Shown: piece by piece, positions 28,823-37,154 of the stretch
How positions within the stretch are numbered: the first letter of the stretch is position 1
Layout: every line of letters begins with the position of its first letter
Origin: Dyella flava
GTDB lineage: Bacteria; Pseudomonadota; Gammaproteobacteria; Xanthomonadales; Rhodanobacteraceae
Reading direction: 5' to 3'
Assembly: GCF_016904955.1 (NCBI RefSeq)
Contig: NZ_JADIKE010000039.1
Location: 186,001 to 250,000, forward strand
DNA length: 64,000 bases
Program-made: the position numbers and the translations under genes
Notes under the pieces: model-generated
Database searches by the model: none
What the model was told of the DNA's origin: nothing
What the model saw: the letters and a program-made list of their open reading frames with translations, nothing else

Positions 28823-31702
28823 ATGCTATCCATTGTCGACATCGATCGCGGCACACCCGCGGTGAAATCCGACACAGTGGTGACGCTGGAGATCGACGGC
28901 CGCAGCATCCAGGTACCGGAAGGTACGTCAGTGATGCGCGCCGCCGCGCAGGCCGGCATCAATATTCCCAAACTGTGCGCCACCGACATGCTCGAGGCCT
29001 TCGGCTCCTGCCGCCTGTGCCTGGTCGAGATCGATGGGCGCAAAGGCTATCCGGCTTCATGCACCACACCGGTAGCCGCCGGCATGAAGGTCAGCACGCA
29101 GACCCAGAAGCTGGCCGAGATCCGGCGCGGGGTGATGGAGCTTTATATCTCCGACCATCCGCTGGATTGCCTCACCTGTCCCGCCAACGGCCATTGCGAG
29201 TTGCAGGATATGGCGGGCGTGGTCGGCTTGCGTGAAGTGCGCTATGGCTATGAGGGCGCCAATCACGTTTTCGCCAAGGACAAGCAGGGCGAAGCCAATC
29301 CGCATTTCGTGGCCAAGGATGAGTCGAACCCATACTTCACCTTCGATCCGTCCAAGTGCATCGTCTGCTCGCGTTGCGTGCGTGCCTGCGACGAAGTGCA
29401 GGGCACTTTTGCGCTGACTATTCAGGGGCGTGGCTTTGAGTCGAAAGTGTCGGCCAGCCAGGACAACCGCTTCCTCGATTCCGAATGCGTGTCCTGTGGC
29501 GCCTGCGTACAAGCCTGCCCGACCGCAACGTTATCGGAAAAATCGCTGATCGACCGCGGCCAGGCCGAACACAGCGTGGTGACCACCTGTGCCTACTGCG
29601 GCGTCGGCTGCAGCTTCCGTGCCGAGATGAAGGGCGAGGAAATCGTGCGCATGGTGCCGAACAAGGACGGCCATGCCAATCACGGCCATTCCTGCGTGAA
29701 AGGTCGTTTCGCGATCGGTTATGCCACCCATCCGGATCGCATTAATGTGCCGATGATCCGGCAGAAGATCAGCGATCCCTGGCGCATCGTGAGCTGGGAA
29801 GAAGCGATTGCGCATGTGGCCAGCGAATTCAAACGGCTGCAGGCCGCGTACGGCAAGTTCTCGATTGGCGGCATCACCTCCTCACGCTGTACCAATGAAG
29901 AAACCTATCTGGTGCAGAAGCTGGTGCGCGCCGGGTTCGGCAATAACAACGTGGACACCTGCGCGCGGGTTTGCCACTCGCCGACCGGTTATGGGCTGAA
30001 GTCGACGCTGGGCGAATCGGCCGGTACGCAGGATTTCGATTCAATCGAGCATGCCGATGTGGTGCTGGTGATCGGCGCGAATCCGACGGATGCGCATCCG
30101 GTGTTCGGTTCGCAGATGAAGCAGCGCCTGCGTGCAGGGGCAAAGCTGATCGTGATCGATCCGCGACGCATCGATCTGGTGCGCACGCCGCATATCAAAG
30201 CGGACTACCACCTCAAGCTCAGGCCGGGAACCAATGTCGCGGTACTCGATACGTTGGCTCATGTGATCGTCGCGGAAGGTCTGGTCGACGAGGCGTTTGT
30301 TGCCGCACGCTGCGAACCAGCAGCCTTCGAGAAATGGCGTGCTTTGGTGGCGCAGGAAAAATACAGCCCCGAAGCCATGGAAGCCGAAACCGGCGTACCG
30401 GCCGAACTGGTGCGTGGCGCGGCACGCCTGTACGCCACGGGTGGCAATGCGGCGATCTATTACGGATTGGGCGTTACCGAACATTCGCAGGGTTCCACCG
30501 CGGTCATGGCGATTGCCAATCTCGCCATGGCGACCGGCAATATCGGCCGCGAAGGCGTGGGCGTGAACCCGCTACGCGGGCAGAACAATGTGCAAGGTTC
30601 CTGCGACATGGGCTCTTTCCCCCATGAGTTTACCGGTTACCGGCACGTCGGCGATGCATCGGTACGTGGTTCGTTTGAAGACGCCTGGGGTGTACGCTTG
30701 CATGATGAGCCCGGCTTGCGCATTCCCAATATGTTCGAGGCCGCGCTGGATGGCAGCTTCAAGGGGCTTTACATCGAAGGCGAAGACATCGCGCAATCCG
30801 ATCCGAATACCCAGCACGTCACGGCAGCCTTGCAGGCGTTGGAGTGCGTGGTGGTGCAGGACCTGTTCCTTAACGAGACGGCCAAGTTCGCGCATGTCTT
30901 CCTGCCGGGCAGCTCGTTCCTGGAGAAGGATGGCACTTTCGTCAATGCCGAACGCCGCGTTTCACGCGTGCGCAAGGTGATGGAGCCGAAGGGCCGTTAT
31001 GCGGATTGGGAAGTGACCCAGTTGCTGGCCAATGCCATGGGCTATCCGATGAACTACACGCATCCATCGCAGATCATGGATGAGATTGCGCGGCTCACGC
31101 CGACCTTCCACGGTATCAGTTTCGACAAGATCGATCAGCTCGGATCGGTCCAGTGGCCTTGCAACGAGCAGCATCCGGAAGGCACGCCGGTCATGCATGT
31201 GGGCGAGTTCGTGCGTGGCAAGGGGCGTTTCATGCTGACCGAATACGTACCGACCTCGGAAAAGGTCAACGCCGAGCATCCGCTGATCCTGACCACCGGC
31301 CGCATCCTCAGCCAGTACAACGTCGGTGCGCAGACGCGCCGCACCGCCAATGTGATGTGGCACGACGAGGATCGTCTGGAAATCCATCCGCACGATGCGG
31401 AAGAGCGCGGTATCAAGGAAGACGACTGGGTCGGTATCGAAAGCCGCGCTGGTCAGACCGTGCTGCGAGCGAGGGTTTCCGAGCGCATGCAGCCTGGCGT
31501 GGTCTACACCACCTTCCATTTCCCCGGCTCCGGCGCCAATGTCATTACCACTGAAAATTCGGACTGGGCAACCAACTGCCCCGAGTACAAAGTGACTGCC
31601 GTGCAGGTCACGCGTGTCAGCCAGCCGTCGGAATGGCAGAAGCGTTACCAGGCTTTTTCCAACGAACAACAGGCATTGCTGGATGCAGCCGAAACACCCT
31701 GA
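28823..31702 (+). CDS. fdsA: formate dehydrogenase catalytic alpha subunit (Mo/W-bis-MGD)
   Basis: 959 aa. The N-terminal NuoG-like part has a [2Fe-2S] domain (CATDMLEAFGSCRLC) and a His-ligated cluster (HPLDCLTCPANGHC). Two ferredoxin-type clusters follow (CIVCSRCVRAC, CVSCGACVQAC). The molybdopterin domain starts at TCAYCGVGC (about 255). C384 in ARVCHSPTGYG is the metal ligand, so this is the cysteine form, not selenocysteine. Oxidises formate to CO2 and sends electrons to FdsG/FdsB and NAD+; some relatives also reduce CO2. It has a good RBS (GAGGAGG). Length and order match FdsA of soluble oxygen-tolerant enzymes. Confidence 0.95.
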   Translation: MLSIVDIDRGTPAVKSDTVVTLEIDGRSIQVPEGTSVMRAAAQAGINIPKLCATDMLEAFGSCRLCLVEIDGRKGYPASCTTPVAAGMKVSTQTQKLAEIRRGVMELYISDHPLDCLTCPANGHCELQDMAGVVGLREVRYGYEGANHVFAKDKQGEANPHFVAKDESNPYFTFDPSKCIVCSRCVRACDEVQGTFALTIQGRGFESKVSASQDNRFLDSECVSCGACVQACPTATLSEKSLIDRGQAEHSVVTTCAYCGVGCSFRAEMKGEEIVRMVPNKDGHANHGHSCVKGRFAIGYATHPDRINVPMIRQKISDPWRIVSWEEAIAHVASEFKRLQAAYGKFSIGGITSSRCTNEETYLVQKLVRAGFGNNNVDTCARVCHSPTGYGLKSTLGESAGTQDFDSIEHADVVLVIGANPTDAHPVFGSQMKQRLRAGAKLIVIDPRRIDLVRTPHIKADYHLKLRPGTNVAVLDTLAHVIVAEGLVDEAFVAARCEPAAFEKWRALVAQEKYSPEAMEAETGVPAELVRGAARLYATGGNAAIYYGLGVTEHSQGSTAVMAIANLAMATGNIGREGVGVNPLRGQNNVQGSCDMGSFPHEFTGYRHVGDASVRGSFEDAWGVRLHDEPGLRIPNMFEAALDGSFKGLYIEGEDIAQSDPNTQHVTAALQALECVVVQDLFLNETAKFAHVFLPGSSFLEKDGTFVNAERRVSRVRKVMEPKGRYADWEVTQLLANAMGYPMNYTHPSQIMDEIARLTPTFHGISFDKIDQLGSVQWPCNEQHPEGTPVMHVGEFVRGKGRFMLTEYVPTSEKVNAEHPLILTTGRILSQYNVGAQTRRTANVMWHDEDRLEIHPHDAEERGIKEDDWVGIESRAGQTVLRARVSERMQPGVVYTTFHFPGSGANVITTENSDWATNCPEYKVTAVQVTRVSQPSEWQKRYQAFSNEQQALLDAAETP

Positions 31703-32534
31703 AAGCCCGGCCATCGGTCAGGGCTACGTGACGCGTCGCGTTGACCGTTATCGGCATGGCGAACACGAGCAGTTGAACGACGCGATCACCGAAGAAGTGC
31801 CGGTGGCAATGATCTACAACGATGTGCCGTTCGCCGTGATGATGGTGACGCCGCTGGACCTGGAGGATTTTGCGCTTGGTTTTTCCTTGAGCGAGGGACT
31901 GGTGGCGACGCAATCGGAATTGACCTCCATCGAAGTGCGTCCGCGTCTTGAAGGGGTGGAGCTGGTCATGCAGGTCGCCACCGATGCGGTGGAGCATCGT
32001 TTGGGCAGCCATGGCGAGCGCCTGTTGCCGGGGCGCAGTGGTTGCGGCCTGTGCGGCGCGCGCATGCTGGAAGACGCCGTGCGTCATCCCGCGCCGGTGG
32101 GTGAGGGGCCGCGGGTCACACCAGCGGCGCTGGAGCGTGCGCTGGATTCCTTGCGCGCCGCGCAGCCGGTGAATGGCGCCACGGGTTCCGTCCACGCCGC
32201 GGCGTGGGTGCATGTGGATGGCCGTATCGCGATGGTTCGCGAAGACGTTGGCCGGCATAACGCGTTGGACAAGCTGATCGGCGCGATGGTCAAGGCCAGG
32301 CTCGACCCGCAGCAAGGATTCCTGGTCGTCACCAGCCGCGCCAGCTACGAAATGGTGACCAAGGCGGCCAGCGCGGGCATCACCTTGATGGCTGCCATCT
32401 CCGCGCCCACTGCCTTGGCGATTCATCTGGCCGAAAGCACCCGCCTCACCTTGGTTGGTTTCGCCCGCCCGGGCAGTTATGTGGTTTACACGCATCCGCA
32501 ACGCTTGGTGCATGCGGCAGGAGTGAAGGCATGA
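31683..32534 (+). CDS. fdhD: FdhD, sulfurtransferase needed for formate dehydrogenase activity
   Basis: 283 aa. FdhD carries sulfur from the cysteine desulfurase IscS to the bis-MGD cofactor, giving the sulfido-metal centre that formate dehydrogenase needs. The essential CxxC is C121-GL-C124 in GRSGCGLCGAR, and the VREDVGRHNALDKLIG motif is intact. The ATG at 31683 lies inside the last codons of fdsA (20-base overlap); the upstream in-frame ATG at 31614 would overlap more and has no RBS. It is fourth in the operon, as FdsC is in other fds clusters. Confidence 0.95.
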   Translation: MQPKHPESPAIGQGYVTRRVDRYRHGEHEQLNDAITEEVPVAMIYNDVPFAVMMVTPLDLEDFALGFSLSEGLVATQSELTSIEVRPRLEGVELVMQVATDAVEHRLGSHGERLLPGRSGCGLCGARMLEDAVRHPAPVGEGPRVTPAALERALDSLRAAQPVNGATGSVHAAAWVHVDGRIAMVREDVGRHNALDKLIGAMVKARLDPQQGFLVVTSRASYEMVTKAASAGITLMAAISAPTALAIHLAESTRLTLVGFARPGSYVVYTHPQRLVHAAGVKA

Positions 32535-32764
32535 ACATCGAGCGGCTGATCGCCATGGCCAACGATATCAGCCATTACTTCGCTGCCGAGCCGGATAAGG
32601 CGGCGGGTGCGGCAAGCGTTGCCGATCACCTGAAAAGGTTTTGGGAGCCTGGCATGCGCCGGCAGATCGTGGCGCATCTTCATGCGGGTGGCGAGGGGCT
32701 GGAGCCGTTGACCAAGGTGGCGATTGAACGGCTTGCGCAGATCGACCCAAAAGCGATGAGCTAG
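32531..32764 (+). CDS. fdsD: formate dehydrogenase delta subunit
   Basis: A 77-aa helical protein of the FdsD family (MANDISHYFAAEP, VADHLKRFWEPGMRRQI). In other bacteria it belongs to the soluble Fds complex and is thought to help assembly or stability. It overlaps fdhD by ATGA and is the last gene of the forward operon. It ends 6 bases from the end of the convergent wtpC-like gene, so no room is left for a separate terminator. Confidence 0.92.
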   Translation: MNIERLIAMANDISHYFAAEPDKAAGAASVADHLKRFWEPGMRRQIVAHLHAGGEGLEPLTKVAIERLAQIDPKAMS

Positions 32765-32770
32765 CCCAAT

Positions 32771-33757
32771 CTACGCGCCTGTCCAGTAGCGAATCGCTTC
32801 CGGCGGTAGATGCAATGCAAGTGTTTCCGGCAGTGGCTGGTTGCCATGCATCGCGACCCATAGCCTGGCCTGTCCGCAGCGCATGCCCCATTGCGTGACA
32901 CGGCCATTAACATGGCGTACCTCGACGGTTGCCGGTATGGCGTCAGACGATGCATCACGGATGTCTGTGACGCGAATCGCCGAGGGATCAATCATCCATT
33001 CCACTTGCATGCCCACAACCGCCTGACCTTTGATCGGCAGTGACACGCCACCCTCGGGCCACACCAAGCGTGGCGCACTGGCCGTGCCGTCGATGTGCCC
33101 GCGATGCACGTTGCGATAACCAAGCAAGCGCGCCGCGGCGCCGCTGACCGGTTGGGTATACACCGCTTCCGGAGTACCGATCTGGATAATGCTGCGTCGG
33201 TGCATCAACACCAGGCGATCGGCTACTGCAGCCAGATGCGGATCGTGGCTCACCGCCAGTGCAGGAATGCCGAATGCATGGACTTCGGCGATCAGTTCGG
33301 CCATCACATCCTCGCGCGTGACCGGATCGAGCGCTGAAGTCGGTTCATCCAGCAACAACAGTTGCGGCCGGCGCGCCATGGCGCGCGCCAAGGCAACGCG
33401 CTGTTGCTGGCCGCCGGAGAGTGTCACCGGATAACGCTCGGCCCATTCGGCCATATGAACGCGTTCAAGCCATTGCATGGCCTGTTGGCGGCGTTGCGCG
33501 CCGTGCAAGGCAAACGCCACGTTCTGCCAGGCATTGAGGTGTGGAAACAGGGCGTAGCCCTGCGGCAGATAACCCACTGCGCGATGTTGCGCGGGCAGGC
33601 CGCCGAAGGGCTCGCCTTGTGCGGGAACCAGTCCGGCGATGGCCCGCAGCAACAGCGACTTCCCTTCGCCACTCGCGCCTAGCAAGACAGTGAAACCCTC
33701 GACATCGAAGGCGGCATGCAAGGCAATTGGATGCTGGAGGGTGTAGTCGATGCGCAT
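32771..33757 (-). CDS. molybdate/tungstate ABC transporter, ATP-binding protein
   Basis: 328 aa. The ATPase domain has Walker A GASGEGKS (27-34), signature LSGGQQQRVALARA, Walker B LLLLDEP and the switch histidine in AVSHDP. The C-terminal region (about 240-328) is a TOBE/MOP-type regulatory domain. It energises uptake of molybdate or tungstate for the cofactor made by the rest of this operon. The start at 33757 shares one base with the stop of the permease gene (TGATG), so the longer open frame to 34024 is ignored. It is the last gene of the reverse operon. Confidence 0.92.
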   Translation of the reverse strand: MRIDYTLQHPIALHAAFDVEGFTVLLGASGEGKSLLLRAIAGLVPAQGEPFGGLPAQHRAVGYLPQGYALFPHLNAWQNVAFALHGAQRRQQAMQWLERVHMAEWAERYPVTLSGGQQQRVALARAMARRPQLLLLDEPTSALDPVTREDVMAELIAEVHAFGIPALAVSHDPHLAAVADRLVLMHRRSIIQIGTPEAVYTQPVSGAAARLLGYRNVHRGHIDGTASAPRLVWPEGGVSLPIKGQAVVGMQVEWMIDPSAIRVTDIRDASSDAIPATVEVRHVNGRVTQWGMRCGQARLWVAMHGNQPLPETLALHLPPEAIRYWTGA

Positions 33758-34530
33758 CAAAGCAGGTGCCGCCGACGTACCGCCAGGCCCAGCATCAGCG
33801 GTAGCGGCATCGCTACCAGGAAAAATACCCAGAGCAATGGATACACTGCGCTCAAACCGATGTTCTGCAGATTCACCCACAGTTTGACCGGAATGCCTTG
33901 CGGGTAATAAGCAACGATCAGCACCGCGCCAAATTCGCCCAGCGCACGTACCCATGCCAACGCAATGGCTGCAGCGAGCCCGAGCCGCGCCAGCGGCAGG
34001 CTTACGTGCAGAAAGCTGCGCCACGGAGAATGGCCCAAGGTGAGTGCGATCTGCTCCAGCTCGCGCGGTACGCTCTCGAAAGCGGCGCGTGCCGCCATGA
34101 CGTAGTAGGGCAAGGCGCTATAGAACTGCGCCATTACAAAAGCGGGGACGGAATTGGTCAGTACCAGTCCGGCGCGTTCCAGCAGGCTGCCCGCAGGTGC
34201 ATAGGGGCCATACATCGACGCCAGCAACAAACCCAGTGCCAGCGGCGGTGTAAGCAAGGCCAGTAACAGCAAGGCATCGATCAGCCATTTGCCGCGCATC
34301 GGATGTCGCGCCAGCCACCAGGCCAGCGGCGTGCCCAGGGCGATGATCAGGATGAGTGCGACAAGGCTGTAGAGCAGTGAAACCAGCACGGCGCTGCCAT
34401 CGCCGTCAGCGAAGCCGAAGTCCCGCCAGTGCGTGACCATGACCAGGCCGATGAATGGCGCTGCCAGCAGGATCAGCGTCAGTGCGCTGACGGCAACCGG
34501 CAGGCGTGCGCGATGCGTGGCTTCTCTCAC
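33757..34530 (-). CDS. molybdate/tungstate ABC transporter permease
   Basis: A 257-aa inner-membrane permease with about six helices. The cytoplasmic coupling loop (EQIALTLGHSPWRSFLHVSLP) and the following ALGEFGAVLIVAYYPQGIPV segment are characteristic of ModB/WtpB proteins. It overlaps the binding-protein gene upstream (4 bases) and the ATPase gene downstream (1 base), so the three are translationally coupled. Confidence 0.92.
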   Translation of the reverse strand: MREATHRARLPVAVSALTLILLAAPFIGLVMVTHWRDFGFADGDGSAVLVSLLYSLVALILIIALGTPLAWWLARHPMRGKWLIDALLLLALLTPPLALGLLLASMYGPYAPAGSLLERAGLVLTNSVPAFVMAQFYSALPYYVMAARAAFESVPRELEQIALTLGHSPWRSFLHVSLPLARLGLAAAIALAWVRALGEFGAVLIVAYYPQGIPVKLWVNLQNIGLSAVYPLLWVFFLVAMPLPLMLGLAVRRRHLL

Positions 34531-35480
34531 AGACCGTTTCCGCGCGGCGGACTGTAGCCATGCTCGCGAAACATGGCCTGGCCTTGCGGACTTTGCAGAA
34601 AGGCCACGAAATCACGGGCCAGTTGCGGTTGCCGTGCGTTGCCGAGGACGGCGGCATAGAACACCAGCGGTTGCACTTTCAGCGTCTTGCCGTTGTCCAG
34701 CGTGATCGATGCGCGGTCGTACCACGATGATTGCATGGCTGGATCGCCCAGGTTGATTTCATCGGGCAGGCTGATGGTGGGCAGATCATGCGATTGTGCT
34801 GCACTGAGGTAGCTGACGGCGGCGTCGATCTGGCCGGCTTCCAGCCGTGACATCAGCGATGGCTCCGTGAAGATTTGCGCGGGATTCTGCGGTGAACCGG
34901 TGATCCGCTTGAGCAAATCCGGGCGATGGTAGTAGTCCGCGGCGAGCTGCAGAGCAAGTAGCACGTTGGCGCCCTGCGGATCTACGGCAGGATCGGTGCG
35001 TCCCAGGCGCAGCCCCGGTTCGCTCAGCACGTCATACCAGGTTTTTCTGCCTTGCGCCGCGGCGGCAAAATCACCGGCGAAGCGGCTCTTCGGGCTGTAG
35101 CTGATCACCATCTGCGTGCTGGCGACGGGAACCGCATTGGCCACCATGTTGGCTTGCTTCAGCACCTGCATGGGGCCGGGCGTGATGGTGACGAAGACAT
35201 CCGCCTGCAATTGATGTCCCGCCAGCAAATGTGCCAAGGCGTACGATCCCTGACCGATGCCCTGGTAGCTGGCATGGTGAGCACTGGCGAAAGTGGGGCC
35301 CGCGGCGCTATCCATCACGACGCCCATTGAGCCCGCATAGGCGACGCGCAGCACTGGCGTGTCTTGCGCCAGCAAGGCCGTACAAACCAGGCTCAGGACG
35401 AGTAACCGCCAGCTCCCTTTCCCCTTGGGGAAGCAGAGCAGGGCGAGGGACCGCCTTGGCAAGAAACGCAGCAGTTTCAC
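34527..35480 (-). CDS. WtpA-like periplasmic molybdate/tungstate-binding protein
   Basis: A 317-aa exported binding protein; the hydrophobic signal lies at about residues 24-38 after an unusually long basic leader, so an internal start is possible. It differs from classic ModA. AGSMGVVMD, TWYDVLSEPGLRLGRTDP, DPQGANVLLALQLA and the Tyr-rich DYYHRP resemble archaeal-type WtpA, which binds tungstate or molybdate octahedrally. It overlaps the 120-aa gene upstream and the permease gene downstream by 4 bases each. Oxyanion preference (Mo versus W) is not decided by sequence alone. Confidence 0.85.
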   Translation of the reverse strand: MKLLRFLPRRSLALLCFPKGKGSWRLLVLSLVCTALLAQDTPVLRVAYAGSMGVVMDSAAGPTFASAHHASYQGIGQGSYALAHLLAGHQLQADVFVTITPGPMQVLKQANMVANAVPVASTQMVISYSPKSRFAGDFAAAAQGRKTWYDVLSEPGLRLGRTDPAVDPQGANVLLALQLAADYYHRPDLLKRITGSPQNPAQIFTEPSLMSRLEAGQIDAAVSYLSAAQSHDLPTISLPDEINLGDPAMQSSWYDRASITLDNGKTLKVQPLVFYAAVLGNARQPQLARDFVAFLQSPQGQAMFREHGYSPPRGNGL

Positions 35481-35839
35481 GAAGCTTTTCCTTCGCCAGA
35501 TTTATGTAAGCGCTTGCGCGCGCTATCGCGCACATCGACGTCGAACAGGATGTCCAGTTTGCCGCCCTCTGGCGTGGACAGATCAAAGTGCAAGCCTTCG
35601 CGCGACGGCAAGCGCGCGCTGAGTGTGCGTACTTCGGCGTCTGGCAGGCCGATGCGCCAATGGGCGTCTTCACGCTGCCAGCCGAGCTGGCGGGCGAGGT
35701 GAACGTGCTGTATTTCCTGGCGCCCGTCCGGCAGCCGCGTGCGGTTCTCGGCGACGCCGCCGGCCAACAGTTGCGTCAGCTCCGCTTCGTCGACACGTAG
35801 CCGCAGGGTCTGACCTTCCAGTTGCACTCTCATTCGCAT
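35477..35839 (-). CDS. small uncharacterised protein in the Moco operon
   Basis: A 120-aa soluble, mostly beta protein (MRMRVQLEGQTLRLRV, ARLPSREGLHFDLSTPEGG, LDILFDVDVRD). It has no signal peptide, membrane helix or cysteine. It resembles short uncharacterised proteins I have seen next to Moco genes but I cannot name its function. It overlaps mobA (10 bases; a start at 35833 would give 4) and the binding-protein gene (4 bases), so it is certainly expressed with them. A role in metal handling or cofactor delivery is inference from position. Confidence 0.75.
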   Translation of the reverse strand: MRMRVQLEGQTLRLRVDEAELTQLLAGGVAENRTRLPDGRQEIQHVHLARQLGWQREDAHWRIGLPDAEVRTLSARLPSREGLHFDLSTPEGGKLDILFDVDVRDSARKRLHKSGEGKAS

Positions 35840-36399
35840 ACCTCGTGCCAGGTTTGTTCGGTATTGCAGTCGACCAGTTGTGTTTCTTCGTTGGCTTGTA
35901 GGGGGAGCGCGCTGGCGCCGACGCGTTCCTGCAAGGCGCGCAAGGAGCGAGCACGCTCGTTATCGGCGGCCATCAGCTCGATCAATGCAGCGCGGCAATG
36001 TGCATCCAGCCGCAAGCGCATCGGCAATACATGCCCCGCGAAATGCGTACTGCCCACAGGTGTTGTCGTGGTGAGCAGGCGTTGCAGCAAGGCGGGTTGC
36101 AGACGCGGCATGTCGACCGGAACGATCAATAATTCTGCATCCGCGCAGGCCGCAGCAATACCGGCGATGCCACCAAGCGGCCCCGCGTGCGCGATGGAAT
36201 CGGCAATGCCGTGGTAATCGGGACGCTCCCCGCTGACGTGCACGGTATCCAGGCCGACGGCATGTAGCGTGGCGATCTGGTGTTCGATCAAGGGACGCCC
36301 CTGCCAGGGCAGCATGGCCTTGTCGCGCCCCATGCGCGAGGAAAGCCCGCCGGCCAATACCACGCCGATGCGCGGCATGGGGTCAGTGGCCGTGTCCAT
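35830..36399 (-). CDS. mobA: molybdenum cofactor guanylyltransferase
   Basis: 189 aa from the start at 36399. MobA attaches GMP to Mo-molybdopterin to make the guanine dinucleotide form (MGD) that formate dehydrogenase needs. The nucleotide-binding signature VVLAGGLSSRMGRDKAML is complete, followed by AGPLGGIAGI and VPVDMPRL. It overlaps the moaE stop by 17 bases. ATG at 36378 is a possible alternative start that would avoid the overlap; neither has a strong ribosome-binding site. Confidence 0.92.
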   Translation of the reverse strand: MDTATDPMPRIGVVLAGGLSSRMGRDKAMLPWQGRPLIEHQIATLHAVGLDTVHVSGERPDYHGIADSIAHAGPLGGIAGIAAACADAELLIVPVDMPRLQPALLQRLLTTTTPVGSTHFAGHVLPMRLRLDAHCRAALIELMAADNERARSLRALQERVGASALPLQANEETQLVDCNTEQTWHEVCE

Positions 36400-36892
36400 G
36401 CTTGTTTCCGCCCTGTTTCGCTGCAGCCAGCTCGGCATCCCGGTGTTCTTCGCACAGGGAACAACCTTCACTCCAGGCGCTGTCGCCATCGACATAGTGC
36501 TCCTGCTTCCAGATCGGCGCTTCGTGCTTGACGGCTTCGATGGCCAGCCGGCAGGTGCGAAAGGCTTCGTCGCGATGTGGCGTGGCGGCAGCGATCACGA
36601 CGGCGAGATCGCCAATACGCAAGTGGCCCTTGGCATGCGCGATGTACAACTTCATAGGGCCGCCGACTTCCTGGCGCGCGCGTTCGCCAATGGCCTGGAA
36701 GGTGCGTAGTGCCAGCGGTTCAAACAGGTCGTAGCTGACGCCAGTCACGACGCGTCCAAGATTGTGTTGCCGCACGCGGCCGATAAACGTGGCGACGCCG
36801 CCAAAGCGTGGATCGGAGACGAAATCGAGCGCGCCTGCAACGTCCAACGGCGCGTGGGCGATATCGACAACGGCGGTATGGATGTCGGTCAT
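36383..36892 (-). CDS. moaE: molybdopterin synthase catalytic subunit
   Basis: 169 aa, with the core MoaE fold (GGVATFIGRVRQHNLG, AHAKGHLRIGDLAVVIA, KHEAPIWKQEHY). It transfers sulfur from the MoaD C-terminal thiocarboxylate to cPMP, forming molybdopterin. The catalytic lysines (in KHEAPIWKQE) are present. The C-terminal tail is unusual: CSLCEEHRD followed by KHGHGH, a Cys/His-rich end that could bind metal. It lies 4 bases after moaD. Confidence 0.94.
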   Translation of the reverse strand: MTDIHTAVVDIAHAPLDVAGALDFVSDPRFGGVATFIGRVRQHNLGRVVTGVSYDLFEPLALRTFQAIGERARQEVGGPMKLYIAHAKGHLRIGDLAVVIAAATPHRDEAFRTCRLAIEAVKHEAPIWKQEHYVDGDSAWSEGCSLCEEHRDAELAAAKQGGNKHGHGH

Positions 36893-36896
36893 CGGC

Positions 36897-37154
36897 TCAG
36901 CCTCCGCTTACCGGCGGCAAGATCGCAAGCATACCGTTCTCCGGGATTTGACGATGATTGTGAAGAACTTCCTCGTCGCTGGCGAAGGCCGAACGCTGGA
37001 TCAGGTTGGGGCTGATGGTTAGTGCGTGTTCGCGCACATAGCGCTGCACCGCTTCGCGCACCTGGGCGATGGTGCTGTGATCGGGCACATCGAGTTCGAT
37101 GAAGCCGCGTGCATCGGCATCGCGCAAGGCCCCGAACAAGGTGATCCGCAGCAT
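36897..37154 (-). CDS. moaD: molybdopterin synthase sulfur carrier subunit
   Basis: An 85-aa ubiquitin-fold protein ending in the required Gly-Gly (PPVSGG), which is adenylated and thiocarboxylated. The start TGATG overlaps the moeA stop by one base; an ATG one codon earlier (37157) is equally possible. It forms the heterotetramer with MoaE, encoded next. Confidence 0.92.
   Translation of the reverse strand: MLRITLFGALRDADARGFIELDVPDHSTIAQVREAVQRYVREHALTISPNLIQRSAFASDEEVLHNHRQIPENGMLAILPPVSGG

Noticed and set aside
28823..31702. Selenocysteine formate dehydrogenase
   Set aside because: The metal ligand position is a TGC cysteine codon (C384), not TGA, and no SECIS-like hairpin is needed.
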